A program made the position numbers and the translations under genes. Shown one piece after another: positions 1 through 8,797 of a stretch of 64,000 bases of DNA; the first letter of the stretch is position 1, and each line of letters begins with the position of its first letter. Under the pieces are notes generated by a model. That model worked only from the letters and a program-made list of their open reading frames with translations. It made no database searches and was not told the DNA's origin. Source of the DNA: CBDDFS01 sp965227255 (GTDB lineage: Bacteria; Bacteroidota; Bacteroidia; Flavobacteriales_E; Vicingaceae); assembly GCA_965227255.1 (NCBI GenBank), contig CBDDFS010000002.1, forward strand, positions 806,001-870,000. The letters run 5' to 3'.

Positions 1-847
1 CCATTACATAATAGTATCTCGACCCACCACGGTCACCACCATAAAGGGTGTTGCTTGCACTTCTTGAAGTAGAATAAACGGATCCTGTAAGTCTCCATCT
101 GAAGCCTTCTGTTGCTTCGTTGTCATATCCAAGTTTAGCATAGACAGACCAGCCATGGTCAACCGTTGAAACATCCGGCTTTATTTTTCCTTCGGAAAGA
201 CCAAGCATGCTTATTAATCCACTCTTTCGATAATAGATCTCGGCTCCGGCTTCCGTCGTGAATGCATCCATAATATTATTACCCACAAAAGGATTATACA
301 TGGCATTACCATTGTCCGTTCGTCTAAAGTGAGCATCACCATAGTTTATTTCCATATGACCAATTTTCAATGTCAATGGAGTCATTATTCGATCTATGGT
401 TTCATTGTTTAGAAAGGACAATTTGTCGAATTGAATGTATCCACCTTTCACCCAGGCTTCCGGATGATGTCTCGAAGATAGATAGGTTATCAAATTCATT
501 CTTACTCCATCTTCCAATTGAACGTCGATATTTAAGTTGGCCGTCGCAAGATTGAATCCGGAAGAAATTCGCTTCAGGTTTGCAACACTCGAATCATTCA
601 TGGCTGCGTCACTGTGCGAATGTGATAAAGACTGAAATTGCTGGGTAAAATGTCCACCAACACGAACATATAGTCCGTTGAATGGAGTATCATCTTCTAC
701 AGGTGTTTCGAAAACATTTACACCGGTCTGGTCATAATATCGAAAGTATTGCATGGATTTTTCATTCTGCGAAAGAACTGAATTTACTCCACAGAACATC
801 AGGGCCGCAAGCATGCCTGCACGCCACTTGAGATTATGTATGGTCAT
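1..847 (-). CDS. Putative outer-membrane beta-barrel protein, C-terminus cut by window edge
   Basis: An open minus-strand frame runs from an ATG at 845-847 off the left edge (282 codons seen, no stop). The N-terminus is a signal peptide (basic MTIHNLKWRAG, a hydrophobic stretch, then VLSQ). The rest alternates polar and aromatic residues in strand-like stretches (for example GLYVRVGGHFTQQFQSL and LTLKIGHMEINYGDAHF), and includes an R-R-T-D-N-G-N-A segment, as in Bacteroidota porin-like barrels. It is the last visible gene of a minus-strand run behind two YceI-like genes (59 bp gap), so an envelope role is likely. I recognise no specific family and the true C-terminus is unseen. Translated by hand from the sequence. 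Confidence 0.7.
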   Translation of the reverse strand, partial: MTIHNLKWRAGMLAALMFCGVNSVLSQNEKSMQYFRYYDQTGVNVFETPVEDDTPFNGLYVRVGGHFTQQFQSLSHSHSDAAMNDSSVANLKRISSGFNLATANLNIDVQLEDGVRMNLITYLSSRHHPEAWVKGGYIQFDKLSFLNNETIDRIMTPLTLKIGHMEINYGDAHFRRTDNGNAMYNPFVGNNIMDAFTTEAGAEIYYRKSGLISMLGLSEGKIKPDVSTVDHGWSVYAKLGYDNEATEGFRWRLTGSVYSTSRSASNTLYGGDRGGSRYYYVM

Positions 848-906
848 GGTTTAGGTTAGGTTAGAAAGTTTAAGTTAATATTTGGGATAGTTAGGTTTAG
901 GTTTCT

Positions 907-1476
907 TTATCTGTATACTACATTAAACTCCATTCTCAGGTCGTCGCCGGTTTTAATGGTTCCCATGACAGCGGTAGGCGGGTCAACATCGTATTTCGTC
1001 ATTGGGAATTCCACTTTGCCAATGAACTTGACGGATCCATCTGATTGGACCAGACTGTAAACTTTGAATTTTTCCACGTTTGTTTTTCCGGCAATTGTCA
1101 GGTTTCCGACGGCCGTAATTATATAGCCTTTACCATCTTTACTTGGATTGATTGATTCAACCTTAGTTAAAGCATACTTGATCTCTTTGTGTTGTTTGTA
1201 ATTAAGTGCATTGTATGTGTTTTTATCCATGGCAGATTTCCCGCTCTTCAGACTTTCAACTTCAACTACAAATGTCAAAGAAGAGATTGATTTTACTCTT
1301 TTATCATCCTTTTCCAGGACTGCACTTCCACTTTTTTGCTCAGCCCACATATGCCAATCGTGCAGTGTAGAAGTTCCAAAAAATTTCATTGATGATCCTT
1401 TACTGTCAACACTCAGGTTTTGGGCGTAAATGGCCGTGGTGAAAATGCTGAGGAATGTGATAAGACTAAGTTTCAT
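907..1476 (-). CDS. YceI family protein
   Basis: A 189-residue secreted protein with signal peptide MKLSLITFLSIFTTAIYAQ. The body has the YceI layout: an early SMKFFGTSTLHDWHMWAE segment, a middle VESLKSGKSAMDKNTYNAL segment in which YceI proteins describe the small-molecule response window, GNLTIAGKT, and a closing VEFPMTKYDVDPPTAVMG stretch. YceI proteins are lipocalin-like barrels that bind isoprenoid-type lipids; the ligand here is not known. It lies 29 bp behind a second YceI-like gene and 59 bp ahead of the truncated barrel gene, on the same strand, so the three probably form an operon. Confidence 0.85.
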   Translation of the reverse strand: MKLSLITFLSIFTTAIYAQNLSVDSKGSSMKFFGTSTLHDWHMWAEQKSGSAVLEKDDKRVKSISSLTFVVEVESLKSGKSAMDKNTYNALNYKQHKEIKYALTKVESINPSKDGKGYIITAVGNLTIAGKTNVEKFKVYSLVQSDGSVKFIGKVEFPMTKYDVDPPTAVMGTIKTGDDLRMEFNVVYR

Positions 1477-1505
1477 TTTTTCAATTTTAATTTAAATATA
1501 AATAA

Positions 1506-2147
1506 TTATTCAAGCCTTGTCTGAGGCGGACCATCACCAGCAAAGACCAGTGAATAGTCTATGTTCAATTCGGAATTTACTTTGATCAATCCAAATGCCT
1601 TTGTTGGCGGCTCTATGTCAAAATCTTCAATTAGCACCTGGAAATTTCCAGTAAAAGAAACAGTATTGTCGCTGTTTATTTTTCTTTTCGTATCTACAAT
1701 ATAAGTCTTCGGTTTTCCGGCAGCTGTTACCTTCATATAAGTCTTCATCGAAGTATTTCCGCGGTTAAAAGATTCTTTGTCCTTGAAAGAAATTTTAGTG
1801 ATTTCCATGATGATTTTTGGATATTCACTTGCTCTTAGTGTTTCGCCAAATTCTTTCGTCATAAGGCTATTTTCGCAATCGAATTCTTTCACAGTAAGAA
1901 TAAATTCAGCACCTTTAAGAAAGAGTATCAGGCCATTCGATTTACCACTTATTCTGTCATTCTTCTTTTCAAGAACTCCTTTGTAAGTGCAGTCAAATGC
2001 ATTAACATTTGTTGATCCACCAATGACTACCGAAGAATTTTGGGCAACCTCGAAAGAGAAATTGTAGGAGTCATCCTGTGCCTTCGAATTCAGGCAAATG
2101 ATTAGAAAAAAAACTGAAGTAAATAGAAGGGAGAAAGTACTCTTCAT
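1506..2147 (-). CDS. Second YceI-like protein
   Basis: The frame extends up to 2177, but the methionine at 2145-2147 gives a clean signal peptide (MKSTFSLLFTSVFFLIICLNSKAQ), so I place the start there (213 residues). The body parallels the downstream YceI gene: a STNVNAFDCTYKG segment replaces STLHDWH, then GETLRASEYPKI, a VTAAGKPKTY strand and FQVLIEDFDIEPPTKAFGLIKV near the end. It has two Cys (FDC and FDC-ENS) that the neighbour lacks. It is a diverged paralogue; lipid or polyisoprenoid binding is inferred from the family only. First gene of the probable YceI-YceI-barrel operon. Confidence 0.75.
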   Translation of the reverse strand: MKSTFSLLFTSVFFLIICLNSKAQDDSYNFSFEVAQNSSVVIGGSTNVNAFDCTYKGVLEKKNDRISGKSNGLILFLKGAEFILTVKEFDCENSLMTKEFGETLRASEYPKIIMEITKISFKDKESFNRGNTSMKTYMKVTAAGKPKTYIVDTKRKINSDNTVSFTGNFQVLIEDFDIEPPTKAFGLIKVNSELNIDYSLVFAGDGPPQTRLE

Positions 2148-2283
2148 TCGGTTCACAAGTAAGTACGAATATAGCACATGGAATATGATTTTCGACTTTC
2201 TTACAAATGATATGCATCAATGGATATGATACGGCGCTGAGTCTTTCTCAAATAGATTTTTTATCATTGTTTATCACCACAAA

Positions 2284-4032
2284 ATGAGGAAGTATTATAT
2301 CATATTCCTTTTTACAGGAATTTTACTGGCATGCGAGAACAAGGTGCTTGCTCCCGATCTTGAAACTCCTTATGAGTCATCTGATTCCATTGAGACGGCT
2401 ACCTACGAGGAAGGGATAAATTGGTGGAATAATCTGGCAAATTCCAGTCCCTTGGTTTCAATAACAGAATTCGGACAAAGTGATGCTGGGCGTCCTCTTC
2501 ATCTGATTAAAATAGAGAATGATGCGAGTCAAAAAGACATCTGGAATAATGATAAGGACAAACTGGTGCTTTTGGTCAATAATGGAATCCATCCCGGAGA
2601 AGCAGATGGGATTGATGCCTCCATGCTTTATGCACGTGATTTGTTGAAACAGGAAAGAAATGAAATCGACTTGAAGAATGTCATTGTTCTCATCATACCT
2701 TTTTACAATGTTGGAGGAAGTCTAAATCGAAACTGCTGTTCACGGGCCAATCAAAATGGTCCACCGAGTTATGGATTCAGGGGCAATGCAAGAAACCTGG
2801 ATCTGAATCGTGACTTCATCAAATGTGATAGTAGAAATGCCCGTTCATTCAGTCAGATCATCCAGAAATGGAATCCGGATGTTTATGTTGAAACTCATGT
2901 CAGTAATGGCGCCGATTATCAATATACGATGACGTATTTGATATCCCATCCTGAAAAAATGATGCCCTCATTGAAGGAATTTTGCACATCTGATCTCGAG
3001 CCATTTATAATGGAATCCATGCGTGAAAAAAACGATGAATGCATTCCTTATGTAAATGTTTGGAAAAACACTCCCGATTCAGGTTATTCAGCGTTTTATG
3101 ATCAACCTAGATATTCCACGGGTTATCTTAACCTTTATAATACCATCGGACTGCTTACCGAGACTCACATGTTAAAACCGTTTAAAGACAGAGTTATGTC
3201 AACTCATAGGTTTTTACATAGCATCACAGAGTTTTCTGTCGAGAATAAAAAAGAAATAAAAAAACTTCGAAAAAAAGCCATGAAGGAGGTTCTTGAATCG
3301 GATAGTCTTGTTATTGACTGGATGGTCGATTATTCAAAGTTCGACATGCTGAATTTCAAAGGTTACAAAGCTTACTATGAAGAGAGTGAGGTCACCGGAG
3401 CCGATCAATTATATTATGATTCATCATCTCCATGGGAAAAGCAGATCAAATATTACAGGTACATGACTCCGGGAAAAAGTATAAAAATTCCGGAATACTA
3501 TGTAGTGCCTGTATCTTGGGAAAAGGTTGTGGATCTGCTAAGGGCGAACGGTGTTGAAATGTCATTGGTGGCAACTGACAGTGCAATGCATGTTGAGGAA
3601 TACAAGCTTGTGAATTTTGAAACCTCACCACGACCTTATGAAGGTCATTACTTTCATGAACATACAGAAGTGGAGGCCAGTGACAAGGTTGCATTGATAA
3701 GAAAGAATGAATACTACCTTATTTCGACCAATCAAAAAGCGCGGAGATTTCTGATTGAAGTTCTTGAACCTGAAGCGCCCGACTCTTATTTCAACTGGAA
3801 TTTTTTCGATGAAATTTTACAACAAAAAGAATGGTTCAGTGCCTACGTTTTTGATCGTGAAGCCGAAGAATTGCTTAATGATCCTGTTGTCAAATCTAAG
3901 TTTGATTCTATCAAGGAATCAGACCCTGAACTTGAGGCAAATCCGGGACGTCAATTATATGAGATTTATAAGCTCAGCGACCGCTATGAAAGAGACCGAC
4001 ACATGGTCTACCCGGTGTTTAGAATCAATTAA
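2284..4032 (+). CDS. M14 family zinc carboxypeptidase-like lipoprotein
   Basis: A 582-residue protein with a lipoprotein signal (MRKYYIIFLFTGILLAC, lipobox LLAC). Residues about 60-300 form an M14 peptidase domain: the zinc motif HPGEADG has H103 and E106, the third ligand is H205 in VETHVSNG, LDLNRDFIK carries the family Asn-Arg pair, and E293 in LLTETHM sits where the general-base Glu is expected. The C-terminal half (about 300-582) is a less conserved region as in long M14 members of Bacteroidota. It should cleave peptides or C-terminal amino acids outside the inner membrane. It stands alone, divergent from the YceI genes and convergent with the next gene across a GTTAATC tandem repeat. 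Confidence 0.85.
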   Translation: MRKYYIIFLFTGILLACENKVLAPDLETPYESSDSIETATYEEGINWWNNLANSSPLVSITEFGQSDAGRPLHLIKIENDASQKDIWNNDKDKLVLLVNNGIHPGEADGIDASMLYARDLLKQERNEIDLKNVIVLIIPFYNVGGSLNRNCCSRANQNGPPSYGFRGNARNLDLNRDFIKCDSRNARSFSQIIQKWNPDVYVETHVSNGADYQYTMTYLISHPEKMMPSLKEFCTSDLEPFIMESMREKNDECIPYVNVWKNTPDSGYSAFYDQPRYSTGYLNLYNTIGLLTETHMLKPFKDRVMSTHRFLHSITEFSVENKKEIKKLRKKAMKEVLESDSLVIDWMVDYSKFDMLNFKGYKAYYEESEVTGADQLYYDSSSPWEKQIKYYRYMTPGKSIKIPEYYVVPVSWEKVVDLLRANGVEMSLVATDSAMHVEEYKLVNFETSPRPYEGHYFHEHTEVEASDKVALIRKNEYYLISTNQKARRFLIEVLEPEAPDSYFNWNFFDEILQQKEWFSAYVFDREAEELLNDPVVKSKFDSIKESDPELEANPGRQLYEIYKLSDRYERDRHMVYPVFRIN

Positions 4033-4073
4033 ATCTCCGATATACGAGCTCCAATCTCCAATTTCAGAACTTC

Positions 4074-4115
4074 GTTAATCGTTAATCGTTAATCGTTAAT
4101 CGTTAATCGTTAATC
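4074..4115. repeat. Tandem repeat (GTTAATC)6
   Basis: Six perfect head-to-tail copies of the 7-mer GTTAATC lie between two convergent genes. The last copies supply the final codons and the stop of the minus-strand gene ending at 4103. Because the period is 7 and the unit contains TAA on both strands, the array places stop codons in all six frames. The same 7-mer, inverted, recurs at 27919-27953. Confidence 0.95.
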
Positions 4116-5893
4116 TCCCTCTTTTCTTCAACCAAAATGACATATCTGAATCCCAACGTGGCATGAGCTTTATAAGGATTTACAAAGGTCTTGGCATGCA
4201 TGCCCTTGACATTTTTACCAAAAATGGAACCGTATCGTTGATCATACCAGTTTGCTCCTCTAACAAGGTTGCCTTCAAAGTGATACCCTTTTTTATAGTA
4301 TGATTCTTTATTAAACCAGAACAGGTCAGTGCTATCGTCCAGGTCATATTGATCAAGTCTTTTTTGAAGAATAGGTCTGTACGATTCCTGATAAGAATCT
4401 TTCAGCCACTCTGAAACATTTCCTCCCATGAAGCAGATTCCCAGATCGTCCATATTCATTTTTATCAATTCATTCGCTTCATCAATCTCATCAATATTGA
4501 CTGGAACACTGAACATTTCTTCACTTATATACAATCTATCAAGTCGTTCAGATCTCTTATGTGTGATTTTGTCTGCATATTCCGTATAAGTCATTTCATT
4601 GCTGTCTTCCACAAGGATTCCGCTATCCATCCTTGTGAAGTAATGCCATCCTGTTTTTAAAGTTGAATCAAGTCGAACAATACTTCTCCGTTGAGATAAT
4701 TCAAGATCTGAAACCCAGGAATTATCGCTTAGCAAGTCATAATTCTCATCATAAAAGCTCACTTCCTTATCACTCAAAGTCGCAGTAGCTGCTATATCCC
4801 ATTGGGCATCACTGGGAAGGTCATAGGTTACTGTGTAAATTGAATTCTTTAAACTCTTTCGATGTTGAATTGATTTCCATTCCAAAAATGCCAGAGCTTC
4901 ATAATAGCTCACTCCAACCACGGGATATTCAGAATATGCCGGATGCCAGAAATATAAATTGGCCAATACATCCGCTTTTGAAGGGGGATATTCAAAGTCA
5001 TTGACCCATACTAACGTATCTGGATAAATTTGAACAATGCCCTCGTTGTTAAAAGAATTTACAATGCCAGATTCGTTGTTTTTCATTCGGTACCACATCT
5101 TTCTGGTATCTCTTTGAATTCTTCCATAGAATCTCAGTTGCTCAGGGAAGTATAAAGTTTCTATGATCTCTTTTATTTCCGGATCATCGTAATCGATTTC
5201 TTTTTCAAAGTTTAGATTCTCATAGATCGTTTTTCCATTAAGATCCTTTTTCGTTTGTCCGTAACTCTCCAACCCGGCATCAACTAAGGTAATTCTCACT
5301 GTGGAATCCCATACATATTCCACGAACTCCCGATATTCTCCATTGGTAACCTCGAATTTCCTGAAATAAAATGGTGTCAGAAATTCTTCCTTTGGCACAT
5401 TGAAATTGGAATCTAGTTGTAATTTAAGTACATCTGTGTGATCTATTATATCCTCCGGATCTATATAGAACCGAATAGAATTTGGCAAGATTGTTTCTGG
5501 CGTATAATCTATTTCATTACCAGAATACTTTACACCTTCAAGTATGAAGCAATGAGATCTCTTATTTAAACTGGAGCTATTACAAGTATAGTATCTCGCC
5601 GGGTTGAAGTAAACACAGTCTTTGATTTTAAAGGGAGGCATTTCGATCGGCCGTTCCAGCGACCAAAAATTACAATTCACTGTTGTATCCCTGTATCTTT
5701 CTTGAGCCAGATAAAAATCACCATTACCTCTGTGTCTGTGATGCTCAGGATATCGGACTCTTCTTGTGGGAGTGTTCTCTTTGATATAGACCCCATCCAG
5801 TATCTTACTTGAGAATTTTCTTTCCTGCGCGCAAAGGGAACTGGCTAAAACCATTAAAAAACTGAGGACTACGATTGGATTGATCTTCTTCAA
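4103..5893 (-). CDS. SUMF1/FGE-sulfatase domain protein, GldJ/GldK-like
   Basis: A 596-residue exported protein (signal peptide MKKINPIVVLSFLMVLASSLCAQ). The second half carries the formylglycine-generating-enzyme fold: KFEVTNGEYREFVEYV (about residue 180), YPVVGVSYYEALAFLEW, YDLPSDAQWDIAA, MGGNVSEWLKDSY and the closing VRGANWYD with HATLGFRYV. The EVTNGEYREFV opening and the large inserts resemble the gliding/T9SS lipoproteins GldJ and GldK rather than true sulfatase activators, and no gldKLMN genes are nearby. The N-terminus lacks a convincing lipobox. The role is probably structural in the cell envelope; I would not claim enzyme activity. Its stop lies inside the GTTAATC array. Confidence 0.75.
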   Translation of the reverse strand: MKKINPIVVLSFLMVLASSLCAQERKFSSKILDGVYIKENTPTRRVRYPEHHRHRGNGDFYLAQERYRDTTVNCNFWSLERPIEMPPFKIKDCVYFNPARYYTCNSSSLNKRSHCFILEGVKYSGNEIDYTPETILPNSIRFYIDPEDIIDHTDVLKLQLDSNFNVPKEEFLTPFYFRKFEVTNGEYREFVEYVWDSTVRITLVDAGLESYGQTKKDLNGKTIYENLNFEKEIDYDDPEIKEIIETLYFPEQLRFYGRIQRDTRKMWYRMKNNESGIVNSFNNEGIVQIYPDTLVWVNDFEYPPSKADVLANLYFWHPAYSEYPVVGVSYYEALAFLEWKSIQHRKSLKNSIYTVTYDLPSDAQWDIAATATLSDKEVSFYDENYDLLSDNSWVSDLELSQRRSIVRLDSTLKTGWHYFTRMDSGILVEDSNEMTYTEYADKITHKRSERLDRLYISEEMFSVPVNIDEIDEANELIKMNMDDLGICFMGGNVSEWLKDSYQESYRPILQKRLDQYDLDDSTDLFWFNKESYYKKGYHFEGNLVRGANWYDQRYGSIFGKNVKGMHAKTFVNPYKAHATLGFRYVILVEEKREIND

Positions 5894-6215
5894 TTGAATT
5901 GCCTAAACTAATCTAACGTAACAGGGCTAAAGGTAATTGTTTAGAATATTTGTGATGAAAACATCAATAGCATTTGAAATTATAACTTGGAAGATCGTTG
6001 AATTAGATATTTGAAAATATTTCATTTCAACCCGATGATTAATCTGATCAATTCTCACCCGACAATACCCCTCTGCATTACTTTTGTATATAGCCAAAGA
6101 AGTAATTGAGGAAAAGTATTTCTTTAGTGAGTTCTACTTTATTGAGCACTACCGACTCATTTTTCTTTGGAGTAGTCAAGTATTCTAAAGAATATGGCAT
6201 TTTAACATAACGGAG

Positions 6216-6235
6216 AATGCGTATTTCTACGCATT
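6216..6235. promoter_or_regulatory. Inverted repeat AATGCGTA-N4-TACGCATT
   Basis: A perfect 8-bp inverted repeat with a 4-nt centre (TTTC), followed by four more T. It can be read as an operator or as a short terminator hairpin on the plus strand. Its core TGCGTA-N4-TACGCA is identical to one upstream of lanC at 9170-9185, which favours a shared protein-binding site. Confidence 0.5.
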
Positions 6236-6300
6236 TTTTCAGCTTAGTCAAATCGATCATTGATAATATTTACTATTGGTTTTCTAATCACAACATAAAG

Positions 6301-6318
6301 TTGGGCGATATCGTCCAA
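6301..6318. promoter_or_regulatory. 18-bp near-palindrome upstream of propeller gene
   Basis: TTGGGCGATATCGTCCAA is symmetric except for one mismatched pair and ends 22 bp before the ATG at 6341. Centre CGATATCG is self-complementary with no loop, so it fits a DNA operator better than an RNA hairpin. Confidence 0.4.
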
Positions 6319-6340
6319 TTAAAAAATACAGAATTCAACT

Positions 6341-8041
6341 ATGAAAGCTTTTATTAGATCAAGTTGTATGTTTTTGTTGATTCTTTCGCTTATTAATTCA
6401 AGTAGCGTAGCTCAAGTGTTTTCAGAAACAATAAACGTTGGCGGAAATGGGTTTGATTTTTGTTCAAGAGTGGAATATGACAATAACGGTAATAAGATAA
6501 TTGCAGGAACATTTAGCGGGAATGTGGATTTTGACCCGGGAATGAATACCAACACTTTGTCGGCAACAGGAGGCAGCGATCCTTTTGTTTTAAAACTTGA
6601 TTCACTGGGTAATTTTATTTGGGCTGTTACATATGGTGGATATGGAAACAATGATTTGAATGATATTGCGATTGATAAGGATAATTCAATTTATTTGACA
6701 GGGTTTTTTAGCGATTCCATTGATCTTGATCCTGATACTTCTGAAAACTATTTTAGGTCTAATGGATCTAAAGATTCTTATATATTGAAGCTGGATGAGA
6801 ATGGCATATTCAAATTTGGTTATGCCTTTGGTGGGTCTAAAGAAGACATAGGAAGGTCAATATCATGTGATGTCGAAAAATTTGTATTGTCCGGAACTTT
6901 TAGAGATACAGTAGATTTTGATCCGGACACTAGTTTTAGCATTTCAAGTTCGCGAGGGTCAAGTGATATTTTTCATATCGTATTTGATCTTGAAGGCAAT
7001 TATCTAAAGTCTTTTAATCATGGAAGCAATAGCCTCGATGTAATTTATGATGTTTCCTATAAAAAAGGAGCAATATATTCAACTGGTGTCTATCTGGACT
7101 CAACTGATCTAAGTCCTCATGGTGTTCCTTTAATTTATCAATCTAAAGGAAAGACAGATTGTTTCATATCCAAACACGATGATTCTGGTAATATACAATG
7201 GGGTTATACATTTGGGGATGTTGGAGCTGACGAAAGTAGATCTCTCTTTGTTAATAATAATGGATTTCTTGGCATTACTGGTAAGTTCGAAAACAATGTT
7301 GATTTTGATCCAGGCACTTCAAACTTCCAACTTAATTCTAAAGGGCTTTCCGACTGTTTTACTTCTGTATTCGATACGAATGGAGTTTTCAAATGGGCAA
7401 GAAGTATAGGTGGAACTTCAGTTGATTTAAGCTCTTCAATTAATATAGATGAACAAAACAATATTTATATAACAGGTCAGTTCAGAGATAGTATTGATGC
7501 TGATCCGGGTGATGATAATTACTATATTTTCTCACAAGGAATTTATGATGGTTTTTTGCAAGCCTTGAATGAGGATGGTGACTTTTATTTTGCGCAGCAT
7601 TTTAAGGGTATTTCAAATGTTGTTGGTTACACGGTGACAAGTCGTCAGAACTCCATAATGATAGGTGGTATTTTTGAAGGCAGTTTAAGTGTTCAAAGTG
7701 AAAATGTAAATCTGGCTTCTAATGGTTCGTTTGATGTTTTTATTCTTGATATTAACAGGGATATGATTACTGGAGAGTCTATCAAGTATAAAAAATCAAA
7801 TTTGACATATAATGTATATCCCAACCCATTTAATAATTCATTAATAATAAATAGTTCAGAAATGATTAGTGGGATAGAAGTTTATTCATCAAATGGCAAA
7901 TTGGCACTGAGTAAATCTGGACTAAATTCAAAAGAGATACATTTAAACTCGAACGAATTTGATCTCTACTCGCCATGGTACATAATTAAAATTACTGTGG
8001 ATTCAGAAGTATATTTTGAACGAATAATTCATGCGGAATAA
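6341..8041 (+). CDS. Secreted seven-repeat beta-propeller protein with T9SS type A sorting domain
   Basis: A 566-residue exported protein with signal peptide ending SSVAQ. Residues about 30-475 hold seven SBBP-like repeats of about 60 residues, each with a blade core such as GTFSGNVDFDPG...SDPFVLKLD; later copies are degenerate (LSPHG, LSVQS). Residues about 487-566 form a T9SS type A domain (VYPNPFNNSLIINSSE ... YFERIIHAE), so it should be exported through the T9SS and attached to or released from the cell surface. The ligand is unknown. It is one of three propeller paralogues in the window (also 18980-21343 and 58176-61400) and precedes the lanthipeptide locus on the same strand. Confidence 0.85.
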   Translation: MKAFIRSSCMFLLILSLINSSSVAQVFSETINVGGNGFDFCSRVEYDNNGNKIIAGTFSGNVDFDPGMNTNTLSATGGSDPFVLKLDSLGNFIWAVTYGGYGNNDLNDIAIDKDNSIYLTGFFSDSIDLDPDTSENYFRSNGSKDSYILKLDENGIFKFGYAFGGSKEDIGRSISCDVEKFVLSGTFRDTVDFDPDTSFSISSSRGSSDIFHIVFDLEGNYLKSFNHGSNSLDVIYDVSYKKGAIYSTGVYLDSTDLSPHGVPLIYQSKGKTDCFISKHDDSGNIQWGYTFGDVGADESRSLFVNNNGFLGITGKFENNVDFDPGTSNFQLNSKGLSDCFTSVFDTNGVFKWARSIGGTSVDLSSSINIDEQNNIYITGQFRDSIDADPGDDNYYIFSQGIYDGFLQALNEDGDFYFAQHFKGISNVVGYTVTSRQNSIMIGGIFEGSLSVQSENVNLASNGSFDVFILDINRDMITGESIKYKKSNLTYNVYPNPFNNSLIINSSEMISGIEVYSSNGKLALSKSGLNSKEIHLNSNEFDLYSPWYIIKITVDSEVYFERIIHAE

Positions 8042-8054
8042 AATGTTTTAAGCG

Positions 8055-8074
8055 TTCTATTTCTTAAAATAGAA
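8055..8074 (+). terminator. Possible terminator hairpin after propeller gene
   Basis: A perfect 8-bp inverted repeat with a 4-nt loop starting 13 bp after the stop at 8041. The stem is AT-rich and is followed by TTCTGTCC rather than a T-run, so the call is weak. Confidence 0.3.
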
Positions 8075-8214
8075 TTCTGTCCTTCCATTAAATTGATTCA
8101 GAAACATTCGTTTCACATTTAGTGATATTGCATTATTGTCCAAGATATTTGGATCAATAAACAACTGGAATTCCCAGTTTATATTTTTGTCATATGCATT
8201 TTCCGTTATTTTAT

Positions 8215-8222
8215 TATATTTG
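8215..8222 (+). promoter_or_regulatory. Candidate -7 box TATATTTG for the lanthipeptide cluster
   Basis: Matches the Bacteroidota -7 consensus TAnnTTTG exactly, but the nearest upstream TTG (8187-8189) is 25 bp away, longer than the usual 17-20. If used, the transcript would have a leader of about 160 nt including the first conserved element. Confidence 0.35.
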
Positions 8223-8337
8223 ATCTGCAACAATCATTTTGCGCTTCAATTTCAGGCACTCGCCTCAAAATTCAAGCCTTCAGAGTAAGCTAATAGTGTT
8301 ATCCCCTAAGTGGGATAGCTATTGAGTTAATTACTGT

Positions 8338-8370
8338 GGAGGAATCCGAAAATCCCTTTATAGAGTAGGA
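8338..8370 (+). promoter_or_regulatory. Conserved leader element, copy 1 (upstream of precursor 1)
   Basis: Reads GGA-GGAATCC-GAAAA-TCC, six bases, then AGAGTAGGA. The flanking GGA (8338-8340) and TCC (8353-8355) can pair. The GGAATCC begins 48 nt before the ATG at 8389. Copies at 8746 and 10541 keep the loop sequence and the AGAGTAGG tail but change the third stem pair in a compensatory way. Confidence 0.7.
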
Positions 8371-8388
8371 GCTTTTTTTATATAAAAT

Positions 8389-8700
8389 ATGAAAAAAAGA
8401 AAAATTGAGTTAAGCATAAACAAAAAGATTGTTTCTCGAATATCAAATTCTCAACAATCTAAAATTATTGGAGGTGAGTCCGAACAATGTGGTGGAACTG
8501 AGCAATGTACACATGGACCACAAGAAGAGACATATTATTGTGATCCATATATGACGGATCCAGAGGCAAATTTTCTTTCGTCAATTCGTAATTGTACTGG
8601 TTTTCTTTGTTGCGATCCATCCTATACTTGTGTTGGACAGTGCTGCACATCCGTAGATCAAGGCTCCTGTGGTGGAGGACCAGGAACAGAAACCTATTAG
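8389..8700 (+). CDS. lanA: Class I lanthipeptide precursor 1
   Basis: A 103-residue precursor. The leader (1-29) has the Bacteroidota class I lanthipeptide pattern, Lys-rich start, L-S-I-N-K-K-I-V-S-R-I, then Gly28-Gly29, the cut site for a C39 peptidase. The 74-residue core has ten Cys (34, 40, 51, 69, 74, 75, 81, 85, 86, 94) and about fifteen Ser/Thr that could be dehydrated. Residues 42-66 are identical in all three precursors; the tail (67-103) is the variable, Cys-rich part and ends in Thr-Tyr. It is preceded by leader element copy 1 and followed 98 bp later by precursor 2. Activity (antimicrobial or signalling) is unknown. Confidence 0.85.
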   Translation: MKKRKIELSINKKIVSRISNSQQSKIIGGESEQCGGTEQCTHGPQEETYYCDPYMTDPEANFLSSIRNCTGFLCCDPSYTCVGQCCTSVDQGSCGGGPGTETY

Positions 8701-8745
8701 GAAGATAAAGCATAATATTTTCCGATTCCATAAATTTTAAGAAAA

Positions 8746-8777
8746 GGGGGAATCCGAAAACCCATTACAGAGTAGGA
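8746..8777 (+). promoter_or_regulatory. Conserved leader element, copy 2 (upstream of precursor 2)
   Basis: Reads GGG-GGAATCC-GAAAA-CCC, five bases, then AGAGTAGGA. The GGG (8746-8748) pairs with CCC (8761-8763). The GGAATCC starts 49 nt before the ATG at 8798. Confidence 0.7.
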
Positions 8778-8797
8778 ATAATTGAAATTTTTTTAAA

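Larger units (their letters stand above)
5894..6340. other. 447-bp intergenic region with two palindromes
   Basis: Divergent intergenic stretch between the SUMF1-like gene and the propeller gene. A 60-codon frame at 6078-6260 on the minus strand has no recognisable features and spans a palindrome, so I do not call it a gene. The notable content is the inverted repeat at 6216-6235 and the near-palindrome at 6301-6318, listed separately. Confidence 0.7.
8042..8337. other. Intergenic region before the lanthipeptide cluster
   Basis: About 300 bp without a gene. It holds an AT-rich hairpin at 8055-8074 (TTCTATTT-CTTA-AAATAGAA) just after the propeller gene, which may end its transcript; a TAnnTTTG box at 8215-8222; and a small inverted repeat ATCCC...GGGAT at 8301-8316 shortly before the first leader element. 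Confidence 0.55.

Noticed and set aside
4074..4115. GTTAATC array considered as a CRISPR array
   Set aside because: Unit is 7 bp with no spacers and no cas genes are present.
6078..6260. 60-codon minus-strand frame in the intergenic region
   Set aside because: No family pattern and it spans the palindrome at 6216-6235; left as intergenic.
8362..8371. AGAGTAGGAG in leader element 1 as a Shine-Dalgarno site
   Set aside because: It lies about 18 nt from the ATG, too far, and Bacteroidota depend little on such sites; its conservation with the stem suggests another role.
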